A DNA stretch of 64,000 nucleotides from Rhyacophila brunnea (GCA_022495005.1 JAGYXB010001576.1:372001-436000); one strand, 5' to 3'; counted from the first letter of the stretch, positions 37,001 through 43,669 are shown. Made by a program: numbers and translations. The notes: a model not told the origin generated them from the letters alone.

Positions 37001-40000
37001 GAAGCCCTGCTTAAAACAACATAATAATGTAGGTATATCTCCGAAGCCAATAGTTGTGGACATATATTTTTATTTTATTATTATATCTACTCCCAAATTA
37101 ATATTAACAAGGTAGGTAGCTATGTAAATTTGCTAAAGACAAATTGAATATCTTTAGCCACTGTTTATTGTCAAACAATTATAGCATAGCCCTTTCTGAT
37201 TGTTTGTTTTCTCCTCAGGGTCTCTTTGCATTTCACGTGGAGACAGGTGTTTGCTACCAAGTAGTCAGTGACACATTTCTGGAAGAAGAAAAGTGTGGCT
37301 TGGTCGAAATACCGTACCTTCTTGAACCATATCCTTGGTTCACAGTCCAAAAGAATACTTCGTTTAAGGAACTGTTTAAAATAGGGTAAGATTTATTTCA
37401 TAAATACAAAAATAATTATAAAATAAAAAGCACTTTTTAAATGCCACGTTTTTAAATTTTCTGTTGGATCATAATATAAACTTGACAATTCTATGTATTA
37501 ATAATTTAGGACAAATAAGGCAATTGTCAAAAAATCATTTTTTTGCTAATTTGCGGGGAACTACAAGGTATTACCTATCTGTTAATTTTCTATTCCATCT
37601 GATTCTTTACACTCTCTCACTATTTTTTTTTCTATCAATACAATTGCTCTCACGATATTATATAACCACAAATGCATCTCAAAGTACTTTTATAAATAGG
37701 AATTGAAATAATTACAAGATAAAAAGAACTTTTTATATTTCACGTTTCTAAATTTTCTGTTGAATCATATAAACTTGACAATTCTATGTATTAATAATTT
37801 AGGACAAATAAGGCAATTGTCAACAAATCATTTTTTTGCTATTTTGCAACATACAAACAAATATAGAATACTGAAATGTCATTTTGATTTCCATAGTAAC
37901 GCGCGTATATATTAATAATTTTGTTGCTAGGACCACCCCCTTAGCAACCAATAATAGTGAATAGGATTACGGATTTCTTCCGAAATAACTTTTCATACAA
38001 AATATAATTAACTGAAAATGAATTCAATTCTACTTAAAGATGGCTAAAAGTATTAAAAGAATGCATTGGCATCGTGTTTTGATATATTCTAAAAGTTTCA
38101 AATGTCTAGCTAGTCGGGGAGTTAGTTAAAAATCGATTGCAAGATTTGTACTGGATAAACAACCACCGGACAAACAAGAATACGAGCTAAGAGAAACGTG
38201 GTAATAATATTTCTTTAATATGTGTCGTAAGCACATTAAAATAAGAATATGTGCAAGATGGAGACAAAATAATATCTACAATAATAATGAAATTGATCTA
38301 CATTTGTAACTTCGAAGTGTTTACCTTTTGAGCGTTTTGCCTGGTCTCATGATACCTAGCATATTTTTAATGTTATTTTTGATGGCCGAGCGGGTAACGT
38401 GACGGCCTGTTATGTCATGGATCTTGGGTTCAAATCTGGCGAAAAGGCGAGTCTGGCGAAAAATAATCACAGCTTTTGTTTCAATGATTTTTTAATTGAA
38501 TGAGAAATCTGTTAATACAACATCCACACTGTGGAGGGGTTACATGTAACCTAACCTAACCTAGTAAAGACATCTCATAAAATTCGCCACATGTTGTAGC
38601 ATACGTAGAAATATACTCCACGGTGAAATGCTCAACAACTCACGTTTCACGTACTGTGGCGCACGAATAAGTGTCCTGCGGTGAACTGTTTACGTACAAA
38701 TTTCCTGATACGCTGGAGAGGTACCTATTCTTAGGATCCAACAAAAAATATTTCTAAGCTTTCTCTCATGTATGTGAGCCCATTAAATAATTGTTACATT
38801 CTAAAATTTAGTAAATGATTCAATAAATAATAAAAATGTATTTATGTACAATTATTATGTTTTAGTACACGGCGCATTCTCGAGGCTGGTCTTCAATCCC
38901 GACAAATACAGCGACTATACACGAAGAAACCCGAGTGCAGCGGAGGTGGTGGGGGGTTCATCAGCGTGGGCCTCAACGAAATTCGTCCGGCCCTGGTGTG
39001 GCTCGGTGCTGGGTTTTTCATTGCTATAAGCCTGCTGGTCTTAGAGAAAATCTATACAATGAGGTAAAATATGATACAGGCTTTGAGATCAATTATTTTT
39101 TATAATAAGTAGTTAAAATTATTATCATTAACACAGTCACAGTATAACGACTCTTGAATGAAGCTTTCACTAACATGGCAAGAAGAAAAGGCAAAAAGAA
39201 AAATCAAAAACTAATTTTGTATTATTGCCTTATGGCAATAAAAGATGATATTAAAATATGATAGTGGTTTAAGTAACTTGGAAAATCCTAAAAAACAATA
39301 ATTGGATTTTGAAATACCCAGCGCTCGAAATGGAAAAAATAACGAACCGGAGCGCTCGACAGTTTTCTGAAGATTTTTACATAGTAAAGTTATCAAAGTT
39401 TATGTGTTTTTTTTTCTTCATAAAAATAAGTGTGTTAGATTTTCTATTATATGGCCTATCCAGCTCAGACGGTCAAATTATTTATTCCACGAGACGGAGC
39501 GATAATTTTACCAATTTCACGAACAGGAACGGCGCTCCGGTGCGTTCCGGTCCATTTCGAGCCCTGGAAATACCACTACTTAGGTTTCATTATTATCTAT
39601 AATATTTCTAATAATATATAACTCAGGTTTTTCAAAGTTATATTTTCTTGGAAAAAAATATTAGTTTCACAGACATCACAACTAAAACTTGGATTACTCC
39701 TGCTGCTATAACATAATTAAATCATATTAAGACCATTGGTTGGGCTTATTGATCCCAATCTCATCCTTAAACCCGCAAAAATATATCATACCTACCATCC
39801 TTATTATTATTGCCATCCAGGCACTTAACAACCACGGGTCATCAGCAGACCGTGATTTAATGATAGGTAGTTATTAGTAGACAACGAGAGAGTCAACTTG
39901 CTACAGTGTGGCCATCGTTTAAGCAATAACTCAATACGAGTCTCCGAATGAGCTCTCAGTAAATCAGAACATCTATCTAGGCCGTGTTACCGGCACATGG

Positions 40001-41230
40001 TGTCTGATCATTCATACGAACGTCATCATCATTCATATTAACCGAAGTGTAACAGTGAGAGTGACACTCCAAAACTATTTACCTACTAGTGCGTGAATGC
40101 ATGACCCGGGACCAGTTCCAGCGTGTGCCAGCCTTCTCCACGTCAAAGTTAGGTGTCTGGCATCCTGTTTAAATCCCCTCCCCCAGATCCGGAATCCACA
40201 AGCATCCTTCAAAATTACAGTCCACAAAAGCTCAACCAACCATAATTATCTTGATTTTAATTGTAAAGGTGGTAGCAATTTCTTAAATGAATAACGTTAA
40301 ATAGTGTAGTCATTAGGAATTATTCGTAAGAAGGACAGATGAACCGGAAGATTAACCTGACTTAGAGCACTTGCTCGGAAAACAAATATAATTGTGTGTT
40401 CGAATCCGAATTGGTCAACATTTTGTATAGTATTTTTCTAATAATATGCATGTTAAAATTTAAAATTAAACATTATCAAAAAATTCAGTCTTGAATAAAA
40501 AAAATAATTAACAACACGACGTAAGATCCTCTACAAATTGAGAAGACTAACCAGGTGCATTCTAGTTTCTATGATATTTCGTATAGGTAACGGTAAATGT
40601 AATATTCCTATAGATTATGTGTATTTTACCACGTTTTTATTAGCTCGTATTCTTGTTTGTCGAGTACAGATTTTTTTAATGTGTTCAGTACAAATTTTTT
40701 CTTGTTTGTCCAAGATTTTTAACTTACTTGACATTTGAAACTTTTTGAATATATCAGAACACGTCGACAATGCATTCTTTTAATAATTTTGGCCATCTTT
40801 AAGCAGAATTGATTTCATTTTCAGTTAATTCTGTTTTGTATGTTTCGAAAAAAAATCGTTAAAAGTAATATTTACTACTCACTATTATTGGTTTCTAGCA
40901 ACTAAATTATTAATATATTTGTTATTAAAATGTCAAAATGACATTTCAGTACTCTATAATAATTATTCAGTATTTCTATCAAGTACAAAAAAAGTATTTA
41001 TTAATACATTGAATTTGCAAGTTTATGTGATTCAACAGAAAATTTAAAAACGTTGTATATAAAAAGTTCTTTTTATCTTGTAATTAATGTAATAAATGTC
41101 TTTTTGCAGAAACATGCGAGCGGTCAGATTTTTCAAAGACACTTTAGACAAGGACGTTATGACAAAACAACGTGACTCCATATGGAATAAGAAATTCGAA
41201 AATGACTATAGCACCAAATACAGTGATTGA
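12865..41230 (+). CDS. Ir75: IR75-type ionotropic receptor, 12 exons, 975 residues
   Basis: This is a chemosensory ionotropic receptor: a ligand-gated cation channel of sensory neuron membranes, related to glutamate receptors. IR75 members typically tune olfactory neurons to acids or amines together with a coreceptor. Coding join: 12865-13030, 15655-15809, 17609-18698, 19776-19965, 21798-21973, 26064-26302, 27944-28082, 33442-33620, 34053-34160, 37219-37385, 38866-39063, 41110-41230 (2928 nt, all phases agree). Order in the protein: signal peptide about 1-21; amino-terminal region to about 470, with a Thr/Ser/Asn-rich insertion about 124-385; ligand-binding lobe S1; TM1 about 641-661; pore loop about 690-715; TM2 about 722-745 with SANIVALL (738-745), the counterpart of the glutamate receptor SYTANLAAF motif; lobe S2; TM3 about 911-931; 44-residue tail. 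R602 aligns with the ligand-binding arginine of glutamate receptors; the matching S2 threonine appears absent. The IR75 call rests on QPPLSYVRNLFLLPF, VGAISQQGST and KVAPKG.KP.F. Exact paralogue unknown. Confidence 0.92.
14545..15552. mobile_element. TIR element (hAT-like ends) carrying a nested M repeat
   Basis: The left end is CAGGACTAGATTTA and the right end its complement, TAAATCTAGTCCTG. Just inside, G/C-rich segments (ATAGGG.. and ..GGGTCCCTTCAAGG) may extend the ends. CAG..CTG ends suggest hAT, but the flanking 8 bp (AACATGAG and CACAAATG) do not match, so the target duplication is lost or the assignment is wrong. Without the M insertion the element would be about 400 bp. Confidence 0.6.
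14687..15296 (+). repeat. Dispersed repeat M, copy 2, with internal duplication
   Basis: Full-length M copy inserted in the TIR element at 14545-15552. It is longer than the others because the segment ATGTCATTTT.ACATTTCATATT through TTAGCAACC is present twice (about 14828-14912 and 14967-15050). Confidence 0.75.
15655..15809 (+). CDS. Ir75: Ir75-like exon 2 (residues 56-107)
   Basis: Acceptor TTTCTAG, donor GAC/GTAAGT, phase 0 at the end. It encodes ETLFDLTKTLSVNGYRSNVF and FVLDLNCPFSL, the alternating amphipathic segments expected of the IR75 amino-terminal region. The ORF continuing past the donor is intron read-through. Confidence 0.88.
15810..17608 (+). other. Intron 2
   Basis: GTAAGT to CTTTCAG. 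Holds the hAT MITE at 17022-17256. I recognise nothing in 15810-17013 or 17265-17608. Confidence 0.8.
17022..17256 (+). mobile_element. hAT MITE (235 bp) with 8-bp target duplication, copy 1
   Basis: Ends CAGGGCTCGAAATGGACC and TATTTCGACCGCTG are imperfect inverted repeats. Identical 8-bp flanks ATTATACT lie at 17014-17021 and 17257-17264. A second member of the same family, in opposite orientation, is at 39319-39566 in intron 11 with its own 8-bp duplication. No coding capacity. Confidence 0.92.
17609..18698 (+). CDS. Ir75: Ir75-like exon 3 (residues 108-470) with repetitive insertion
   Basis: Acceptor TTTCAG at 17608, donor CAAA/GTAAGT. It opens with AEFMKLF then PYRWLIL, a conserved IR75 segment, and closes with LAFGFITNMANVITF, FGADYKEQV and GRFKLKQ, which match the normal receptor. 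Between them, residues about 124-385 are a low-complexity Thr/Ser/Asn insertion, regular in its second half, followed by a run of five prolines. The remainder of the receptor aligns without such an insert, so this exon is much longer than in ordinary IR75 genes. The insertion keeps the frame open for more than 780 nt, which argues that it is translated. Confidence 0.9.
18002..18424 (+). repeat. In-frame tandem array of ten 42-bp units within exon 3
   Basis: Ten units of 14 residues (one has 15) cover residues 239-379. The consensus is roughly D-S-T-I-T-N-T-S-P-T-L-E-L-Q. Eight of the ten units contain at least one N-x-S/T sequon. Degenerate relatives (K-S-T-I-N-T, S-P-L-E-V-E) extend upstream to about 17710. 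All changes keep the frame. The array is predicted to lie outside the cell. Confidence 0.9.
18699..19775 (+). other. Intron 3
   Basis: GTAAGT to GGTAG. A TAGG microsatellite is at about 19175-19193. A weak tRNA-like stretch near 19118-19165 (CAGTGGCGCGATACCAGTGG then TTCAAATCCC) is too degraded to call. Nothing else is recognised. Confidence 0.7.
19776..19965 (+). CDS. Ir75: Ir75-like exon 4 (residues 471-533): end of amino-terminal region, start of S1
   Basis: Acceptor GGTAG/TTTAT, donor TATGG/GTAAGT, phase 2. Encodes RRPKAVMVEEDFGWWD and RINVEGTVITASVVIT; the N-x-E-G-T-x-I-x-x-S-x-V-x-T pattern is the conserved opening of the S1 lobe in IR75 receptors. Confidence 0.9.
20459..21272. mobile_element. 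TIR element (about 814 bp) with inner inverted repeats
   Basis: Outer arms 20459-20490 and 21240-21272 are inverted (TAATTTTC.ACAA.CACGTATCTCA). A second inverted pair lies inside at 20566-20599 and 20784-20817 (GTGAGTGTAAAA, CATCTGCAAA). The 118-codon open frame at 20676-21032 falls inside and has no transposase motifs. Target duplication uncertain. Confidence 0.65.
21341..21673. repeat. Foldback repeat with CCTAA tract in the loop
   Basis: Arms 21341-21455 and 21555-21673 are inverted over about 115 nt (for example ATTTTATCAAATGACGAGTT and its complement). The 100-nt loop contains CCCTAAC and CCTAACCTAG at 21508-21528. A fragment of one arm with its adjoining CCTAA tract is at 38547-38725. 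Confidence 0.75.
21798..21973 (+). CDS. Ir75: Ir75-like exon 5 (residues 534-592): S1 lobe
   Basis: Acceptor TTTGTAG, donor TGG/GTAAGA, phase 1. Encodes NFILVNQLIEVLNGT, WGYKLENGTWSGMIG and RGQSDIGG. The G-x-W-x-G-M-I-G-x-x-x-x-G-x-x-D-I-G-G block is the hallmark of the IR/iGluR S1 half-domain that contacts ligand. Confidence 0.93.
22022..22130 (+). repeat. Dispersed repeat, copy 2 of 2
   Basis: Matches 11428-11527 (GAAGGGTGGAGGTAG, TTAAGATTCG, TATTTGTTTTTATTG). Just before it, CAGTAGCG resembles a hAT end. Confidence 0.65.
22786..23335. mobile_element. Possible TIR element
   Basis: Ends TAGGGCTTCCAA (left) and the complement of TAGAGCTTCCAA (right) face each other, and both sides carry CCGGTTAGC/GGTTAGTTT phrases just inside. 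Weak: termini are short and no target duplication is clear. Confidence 0.35.
23578..23665 (+). repeat. Degraded tRNA-derived SINE head
   Basis: CGTGGTGCAGTGCGTAAAGC resembles an A-box/D-arm region and AGTTCCAAGTCC a decayed B box at suitable spacing. Not a functional tRNA. Confidence 0.4.
25531..25976 (-). mobile_element. RTE-like 3' fragment (family C)
   Basis: On the minus strand the frame at 25680-25976 reads V-L-S-I-L-F-Y-V-M-E-V-W-T-L, then E-A-F-E-M-W-L-Y-R-R-I-L-K-I-P-W-T and K-L-Q-Y-L-G-H-I-M-R, the standard C-terminal block of RTE polyproteins. It breaks just downstream. The 3' end is a (GAA)-type tail (CTTCTTCTT at 25530). 5'-truncated, dead, antisense to the receptor gene. Confidence 0.85.
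26064..26302 (+). CDS. Ir75: Ir75-like exon 6 (residues 593-672): S1 end and TM1
   Basis: Acceptor TTACAG, donor AGG/GTAAGA, phase 0. Encodes STLFFTIERVPVVDYI, with R602 at the place of the agonist-carboxylate arginine; KFIFRQPPLSYVRNLFLLPF, a strong IR75 signature; and a helix VWMASSALVMLIIVATYIIA (TM1), followed by a basic/acidic cytoplasmic stretch WEERK. Confidence 0.94.
27000..27440 (-). repeat. Dispersed repeat R, copy 1
   Basis: Inverted relative to 31617-32138 in intron 7, with long near-identical stretches (GCCTGCTCACTACGTACAAA, AACAAACATGTGTGTTTCTG, AGTAAACATGCCAAAAC). Copy 2 carries roughly 90 nt of extra sequence near 31840-31950. Confidence 0.85.
27440..27576. repeat. Left arm of the inverted repeat around exon 7
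   Basis: Complementary to 28189-28332 with estimated identity in the mid-80% range (TAATAATATGTCAAAGTCAA, CTAGCGCCTCTA, GACACCACCGG, TAGGTTTGCGCTTAGG-type blocks). Exon 7 lies between the arms. Confidence 0.85.
27944..28082 (+). CDS. Ir75: Ir75-like exon 7 (residues 673-718): pore region
   Basis: Acceptor TTCTAG, donor CCTG/GTTAGT, phase 1. Encodes FPCEVCGKYDC, a cysteine-rich TM1-pore linker, then SDVTMLAVGAISQQGSTEEP, the pore helix and loop typical of IR75 receptors. It is the only exon flanked by close complementary intronic arms. Confidence 0.92.
28189..28332. repeat. Right arm of the inverted repeat around exon 7
   Basis: Complement of 27440-27576. It begins CCTAAGCGCAAACCTACTAC and ends GACTTTGACATATTATTAA. 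Confidence 0.85.
29427..29581. repeat. Near-perfect hairpin, 62-bp arms, 31-nt loop
   Basis: Arms 29427-29488 and 29520-29581 differ at only a few positions. Blocks are TTATCCTGGATACAGCGGCA and AATAATCCAGTATAT.GGCTA. The loop is GGTTAG/GATTAGG-like. Related arm sequence occurs at 6144-6170 and 6336-6400. A recent foldback element of unknown class. Confidence 0.85.
30515..30600 (+). repeat. SINE 3' tail fragment
   Basis: Matches the tail of the SINE at 6488-6720 (TTAATACAAACC, CTCTG, ATTAGGATCGGACATGGT). The tRNA-derived head is absent (5'-truncated). Confidence 0.65.
30640..31007. mobile_element. Tc1/pogo (Tigger-like) MITE, 368 bp, TA-flanked
   Basis: TIRs: CAGTCGAACTCGGTTATTAC at the left and the complement of CAGTTGTACTTGGTTATTAC at the right. 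It is flanked by TA dinucleotides (30638-30639 and 31008-31009), the target duplication of Tc1/mariner elements. The CAGT..GAAC..CGGTTAT end style resembles Tigger/pogo. No transposase remains. Confidence 0.85.
31008..31616. other. Unassigned intronic sequence
   Basis: AT-rich, nothing recognised. Confidence 0.4.
31617..32138 (+). repeat. Dispersed repeat R, copy 2
   Basis: Inverted relative to 27000-27440. It abuts the TTAA-flanked MITE at 32139-32494, so one element probably inserted at the edge of the other. Confidence 0.82.
32139..32494 (+). mobile_element. TTAA-flanked MITE, piggyBac-like (copy 3)
   Basis: Same body as 8660-9042 (CAGCTGGGGCACGGTCTAAA, then TTCAAGTAAATGGGTAACG-like and GTTGAAAATTATTTGCCG). 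Its right end is the best preserved, CTGAAGTACCGTCTTAA (TTAA at 32491-32494). The left TTAA is lost at the junction with repeat R. Confidence 0.6.
32701..33153. mobile_element. Foldback element built from two inverted D1 copies
   Basis: The outermost 23 bp are perfect inverted repeats (32701-32723 and 33131-33153, AAAAAATAAACATTACGTGT and complement). Inside them D1 arms face each other (32724-32842 and 32984-33130), the right arm being longer by roughly 45 bp (CAAATTCCATCAAGTACC region). The spacer is about 140 bp. No coding frame. D1 copies elsewhere may be solo arms of this element. Confidence 0.85.
33313..33342 (+). repeat. Telomere-like (CCTAA)n tract
   Basis: About five consecutive CCTAA units, the complement of the insect telomere motif TTAGG. 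Interstitial, within intron 7. Confidence 0.9.
33442..33620 (+). CDS. Ir75: Ir75-like exon 8 (residues 719-778): TM2 and start of S2
   Basis: Acceptor ATTCCAG, phase 0 end. Encodes TMIMFLVLMFLYNAYSANIV (TM2; SANIVALL is the equivalent of the channel-gating SYTANLAAF motif) and SIKTLADLL then KMGVHDNLYNRYFF of S2. The donor CCG/GTATTG is weaker than the others; reading through it adds eight residues and a stop. Confidence 0.92.
33621..34052 (+). other. Intron 8
   Basis: GTATTG to TCGCAG, 432 nt. No repeat recognised. Confidence 0.8.
34053..34160 (+). CDS. Ir75: Ir75-like exon 9 (residues 779-814): S2 lobe
   Basis: Acceptor CGCAG, donor AAG/GTAAAA, phase 0 on both sides. Encodes TEPVRQAIWQQKVAPKGTKP and F-M-E-L-E-E-G-V, a conserved IR75 S2 segment. 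Confidence 0.92.
34757..35045 (+). repeat. Dispersed repeat S, copy 1
   Basis: Shares AGTACGTATTATCGCG, GCATGCATGAA, TTTTGAATTTTCAC-like, CGCAGTA.AACGATAGT and CACGACCTGTCAAATAG in order with 59705-59985. In both loci it lies within about 300 bp of the AGCTGAAGTACCCGGC repeat, so the two may belong to one element. Confidence 0.75.
35138..36425 (+). repeat. Retroposon-type end with a tandem array of about 115-bp units
   Basis: Starts with AGCTGAAGTACCCGGCTTCG. From about 35418 to 36236 about seven diverged units follow, each with ACC(T)TCGCGGGTGT, CAACTGAC, TTTCATCGCAATCGGATGAA, GGTATAGGAACGCATACGAA and a (GAA)n stretch. The block ends CATTTTTATATATTAG (36263-36278), and a second such end with CACAAACACAC runs lies at 36365-36425. 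A shorter copy is at 58997-59430. The end style is seen in insect RTE-related elements, but no coding region is attached, so class remains open. Confidence 0.75.
37219..37385 (+). CDS. Ir75: Ir75-like exon 10 (residues 815-869): S2 lobe
   Basis: Acceptor CCTCAG, donor ATAGG/GTAAGA, phase 2. Encodes GLFAFHVETGVCYQVV, EEEKCGLVEIPYL and WFTVQKNTSFKELFKIG, with the paired cysteines and the P-W-F-T-V-Q-K-N-T-S block expected near the S2 ligand contact and domain-closing disulfide. Confidence 0.93.
37411..37551 (+). repeat. Dispersed repeat M, partial copy 3
   Basis: Only the first 140 bp (CACGTTTTTAAATTTTCTG, AACTTGACAATTCTATGTAT, CAAATAAGGCAATTGTCAA), starting 26 nt after exon 10. Confidence 0.8.
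37711..38205 (+). repeat. Dispersed repeat M, copy 4 (full length)
   Basis: Complete, from ATTACAAGATAAAAAG to GCTAAGAGAAACGTGGTAAT, the best-preserved member of the family in this window. Confidence 0.88.
38383..38545 (+). mobile_element. tRNA-derived SINE, diverged copy
   Basis: A box TGGCCGAGCGGGTAACG and B box GGTTCAAATCT lie at tRNA-like spacing; the 3' part retains AATCTGTTAATACAAC and CACTGTGGAGG, like the SINE at 6488-6720 and its tail at 30515. Confidence 0.65.
38547..38725 (+). repeat. Fragment of the intron 4 foldback repeat with CCTAA tract
   Basis: Matches 21515-21705 (AACCTAACCTAGTAAAGACAT, ACATGTTGTAGCATACGTA, AAGTGTCCTGCGGTGAACTG) with an internal deletion. Confidence 0.8.
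38866..39063 (+). CDS. Ir75: Ir75-like exon 11 (residues 870-935): end of S2 and TM3
   Basis: Acceptor TTTTAG, donor ATGAG/GTAAAA, phase 2. Encodes RRILEAGLQSRQIQRLYTKK, a glycine run (C-S-G-G-G-G-G-F), I-S-V-G-L-N-E-I-R, and TM3 (PALVWLGAGFFIAISLLVLE). The longest open frame over this exon in another phase is spurious; only the frame set by exon 10 gives the receptor. Confidence 0.93.
39319..39566 (-). mobile_element. hAT MITE (248 bp) with 8-bp target duplication, copy 2
   Basis: Same family as 17022-17256 but inverted. Ends CAGCGCTCGAAATGG and CCATTTCGAGCCCTG, flanked by identical GAAATACC (39311-39318 and 39567-39574). Confidence 0.92.
40626..41084 (-). repeat. Dispersed repeat M, copy 5, next to exon 12
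   Basis: Nearly full length, inverted. Its last base is 25 nt before exon 12, so the branch point zone of intron 11 lies in or right beside the repeat. Confidence 0.82.
41110..41230 (+). CDS. Ir75: Ir75-like exon 12 (residues 936-975): cytoplasmic tail and stop
   Basis: Acceptor TTTTTGCAG. Encodes a charged 39-residue tail (R-N-M-R-A-V-R-F-F-K to Y-S-T-K-Y-S-D) ending in TGA. Highly charged short C-termini are usual in IRs. Confidence 0.88.
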
Positions 41231-41411
41231 TATACTTAATCAGCATCATCATCATTCGTGGTGTTTCCATCCTGGGTGAATCATTGCATCCTCCAGTATT
41301 TAAATAATTTATTTAACTCTAAAATAGTTATTTATTAAAAATATACTTAACTTTAATTTCAACAAAGCACCGAAGCCTAAGATTTATATAAATAAAGCTA
41401 GTTAAGCATAT
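41231..41411 (+). terminator. 3' UTR with AATAAA polyadenylation signal
   Basis: AATAAA at 41391-41396, about 160 nt after the stop codon. Cleavage point inferred. Confidence 0.5.
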
Positions 41412-42362
41412 ACCCTCCAGAATAAGAGTTATATTAACATTTTATGAATGGTTATTAGTCTCACTAGCTCAACCCAATTGCTTGCTCTGAATTAAACATA
41501 CACTGAAAAAGAAAATGATTTTCTTTTGAATTGTTCAAAAAAAATTTACTGGAAAAAAACTATCCTCGCAAAAAATGAATAATCAGCGACAAACTAACAT
41601 GAAATTGACATTAAAGCGAAATTTCGTCTCGAAATGGCGCCTTCTTAAATACTTACAATCGAAAATAATCAAGCAGACTAAGTAAATTATCACATTTATT
41701 TAAATTATTACACATATTACATTATTACATGTAATTATGTAAATCTACAACTATGAGTGGGACGCCAAGCTAGCTACAAGGCCTAGCGGGGCAACTGGCC
41801 TTATCCAGATACTTCTGCGAGTTCTTATTAATCGTATTTACTTTATAAAATATATTCTTAGTGTCAATCAATTAATAACTTCACATAAAATTTCTTTGAA
41901 AGAAACTGATTTAGATATTTTAAAAATTAAATGTGTAAGAATTACCAAAAAATAAAAATTTGTTGTTTATTTTATATCAAGTAAATACATATTATATTTC
42001 TGTCTGTCGAATTGAATATGTTTAAATTATATCATTCACAAAGCTTGTCAATGGTTTTATAATATCTATAATATATCGTCTCTGTTCTGGTAGAACACAC
42101 TAACTGGAGAATACTAGTTTTGAGTAATTTGACTTTGAAGTTGTTAAAATGTTTGAAATGGTCTATCGTGTGAGTTTATTAAGTAATCGTAAAAAGGATG
42201 ACTTTGATATAAAGACGGTTTATTTATTAAGAAGGTTTCCAGACGGTAAAGTTTGAAATAAGGAACATTTTGGTATAACTAACTCAATATGTCATTTTTT
42301 CGAATTAGTGTCTTCTGCCAGAACAGTTACGATATTATGTAAATATGTTCAATTAATTTTAA
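41412..42362. other. Unassigned intergenic sequence
   Basis: AT-rich. A short segment near 41760-41805 (GGACGCCAAGCT, CAAGGCCTAGCG) resembles 25090-25125 in intron 5. No gene recognised. Confidence 0.4.
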
Positions 42363-42515
42363 CAATAATATTAACTGTGCGCATAGTGCCTGAAGATGCC
42401 GAAAGGTGAAACTGGGTAGCAAAAAATGACTCAAATGGAATAGTACAAAACTCAAATCAATTTAAATTAAAATTCCATCCAGTACCCTCGATTGATATTA
42501 TTTATTAATATTATT
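42363..42515 (+). repeat. Dispersed repeat D1, copy 5
   Basis: GTGCCTGAAGATGCCGAAAG, then AAATGGAATAGTACAAAAC and AAATTCCATCCAGTACC, in D1 order. Confidence 0.78.
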
Positions 42516-43669
42516 TGTTTTTAAATATTTAATTCCGATTGGAAGTTCATTGTATAAGGAATAGTTTATCAACTCTCAGCTCAATAATTATAGTCGTTAA
42601 TTTTTTCGTGTCTTAATGACAAAGATAATGTATAAATCCTTTTTCCGAATACTAAATTATTTGTAATGTAATATAATTATGTAATGTTTCAGACTTTAAT
42701 GTTATACAACGCATTTCCCATTAAAATTCGTGAATATGCTTTTTTTGTTTTTTTTTTGTCTTCGTAAAAGAATAATATAGCTTTAAATGGGAAAAAGACG
42801 GGTGACTTATGTGTTTCCATTTAGGGATCGCTTTAAATTCGCCAACCACGCATATTTTAACATAATAAGAAACATTATCGTGAAGAAATTAAAAATTCTT
42901 TTAACCGAACGTTGCTGTTTTTTTACAATCAAAAAAGACGTTTCCTAAATAATAATTCTTAATAAAAGGCACTATTTTAACTTTTTAATGTCTTTACTCT
43001 ACATTACAAAAAAATCAAAAAAGTTAATTCTAGATTTTTTAAATCTGTCATTGTGATATATAAATAAATAATATGCTTATACAATATTAATTCATTATAC
43101 ATCGATAGTAAGTAGGGGAAAGGGAGGCAGTTTCAGCATATGTTCGCATTCAGCCATGCATGTTATTTCCCTACCCTTCCCTACCCTAACCTAACCCTAT
43201 AGAATATTAATTGGGAAAAAAAAAATATTATTACTGACAATATTTCTGTTTGTCGTCTGAGGTTGTCGCTGGAGTTTTTTCTACATTGGAAAAAATATAA
43301 TAAAATAAAGTGTGTTTTTCATACTCAAAGGTAAGATTTTCACTGCAGGTAATATTATGAATTATGTTTTGTACTTGAGTTTCATATTTTTTTTTACTTT
43401 TTCGATTAAACATAGTGCTAAAAACGAATATTTTTATATCATAAATTTAACTTCACCCTTTCGCTGTTGGTATGTAGACAACTTTTTTTTAAAAAATACT
43501 GTAACCAGGGCACATTCATCAATAACACCCGGGATACAATCAGAATGTGTGAATATGCCCCTACAAGGTGTTAACATTACTTAAATGTTGTTTCAGAAGG
43601 TTAGAATGGGAAGAAAAATAAATGCATCATGAAAAACATCTTTACAAATACTTCTTTAAAGAATAAAAG
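42516..43669. other. Unassigned intergenic sequence with a CCTAA-like tract
   Basis: CCCTACCCTAACCTAACCCTA at about 43175-43199 is telomere-like. Otherwise AT-rich without recognised genes. Confidence 0.45.

Larger units (their letters stand above)
34161..37218 (+). other. Intron 9
   Basis: GTAAAA to CTCCTCAG. Holds repeat S (34757-35045) and a minisatellite-like array (35138-36425). 34161-34756 and 36426-37218 are unassigned; GGTTCGGTT/CCGAACCG runs lie near 36915-36975. Confidence 0.75.
37386..38865 (+). other. Intron 10
   Basis: GTAAGA to TTTTAG. Almost filled with repeats: a partial M (37411-37551), a full M (37711-38205), a SINE (38383-38545) and a fragment of the foldback repeat of intron 4 (38547-38725). 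Confidence 0.8.
39064..41109 (+). other. Intron 11
   Basis: GTAAAA to TTTGCAG. Holds a hAT MITE (39319-39566) and an M repeat (40626-41084). 39575-40625 has nothing recognised. Confidence 0.8.

Noticed and set aside
38844..39029. 61-codon frame over exon 11 taken as the coding phase
   Set aside because: It is out of phase with exons 10 and 12 and lacks TM3; the phase set by exon 10 gives the receptor sequence.
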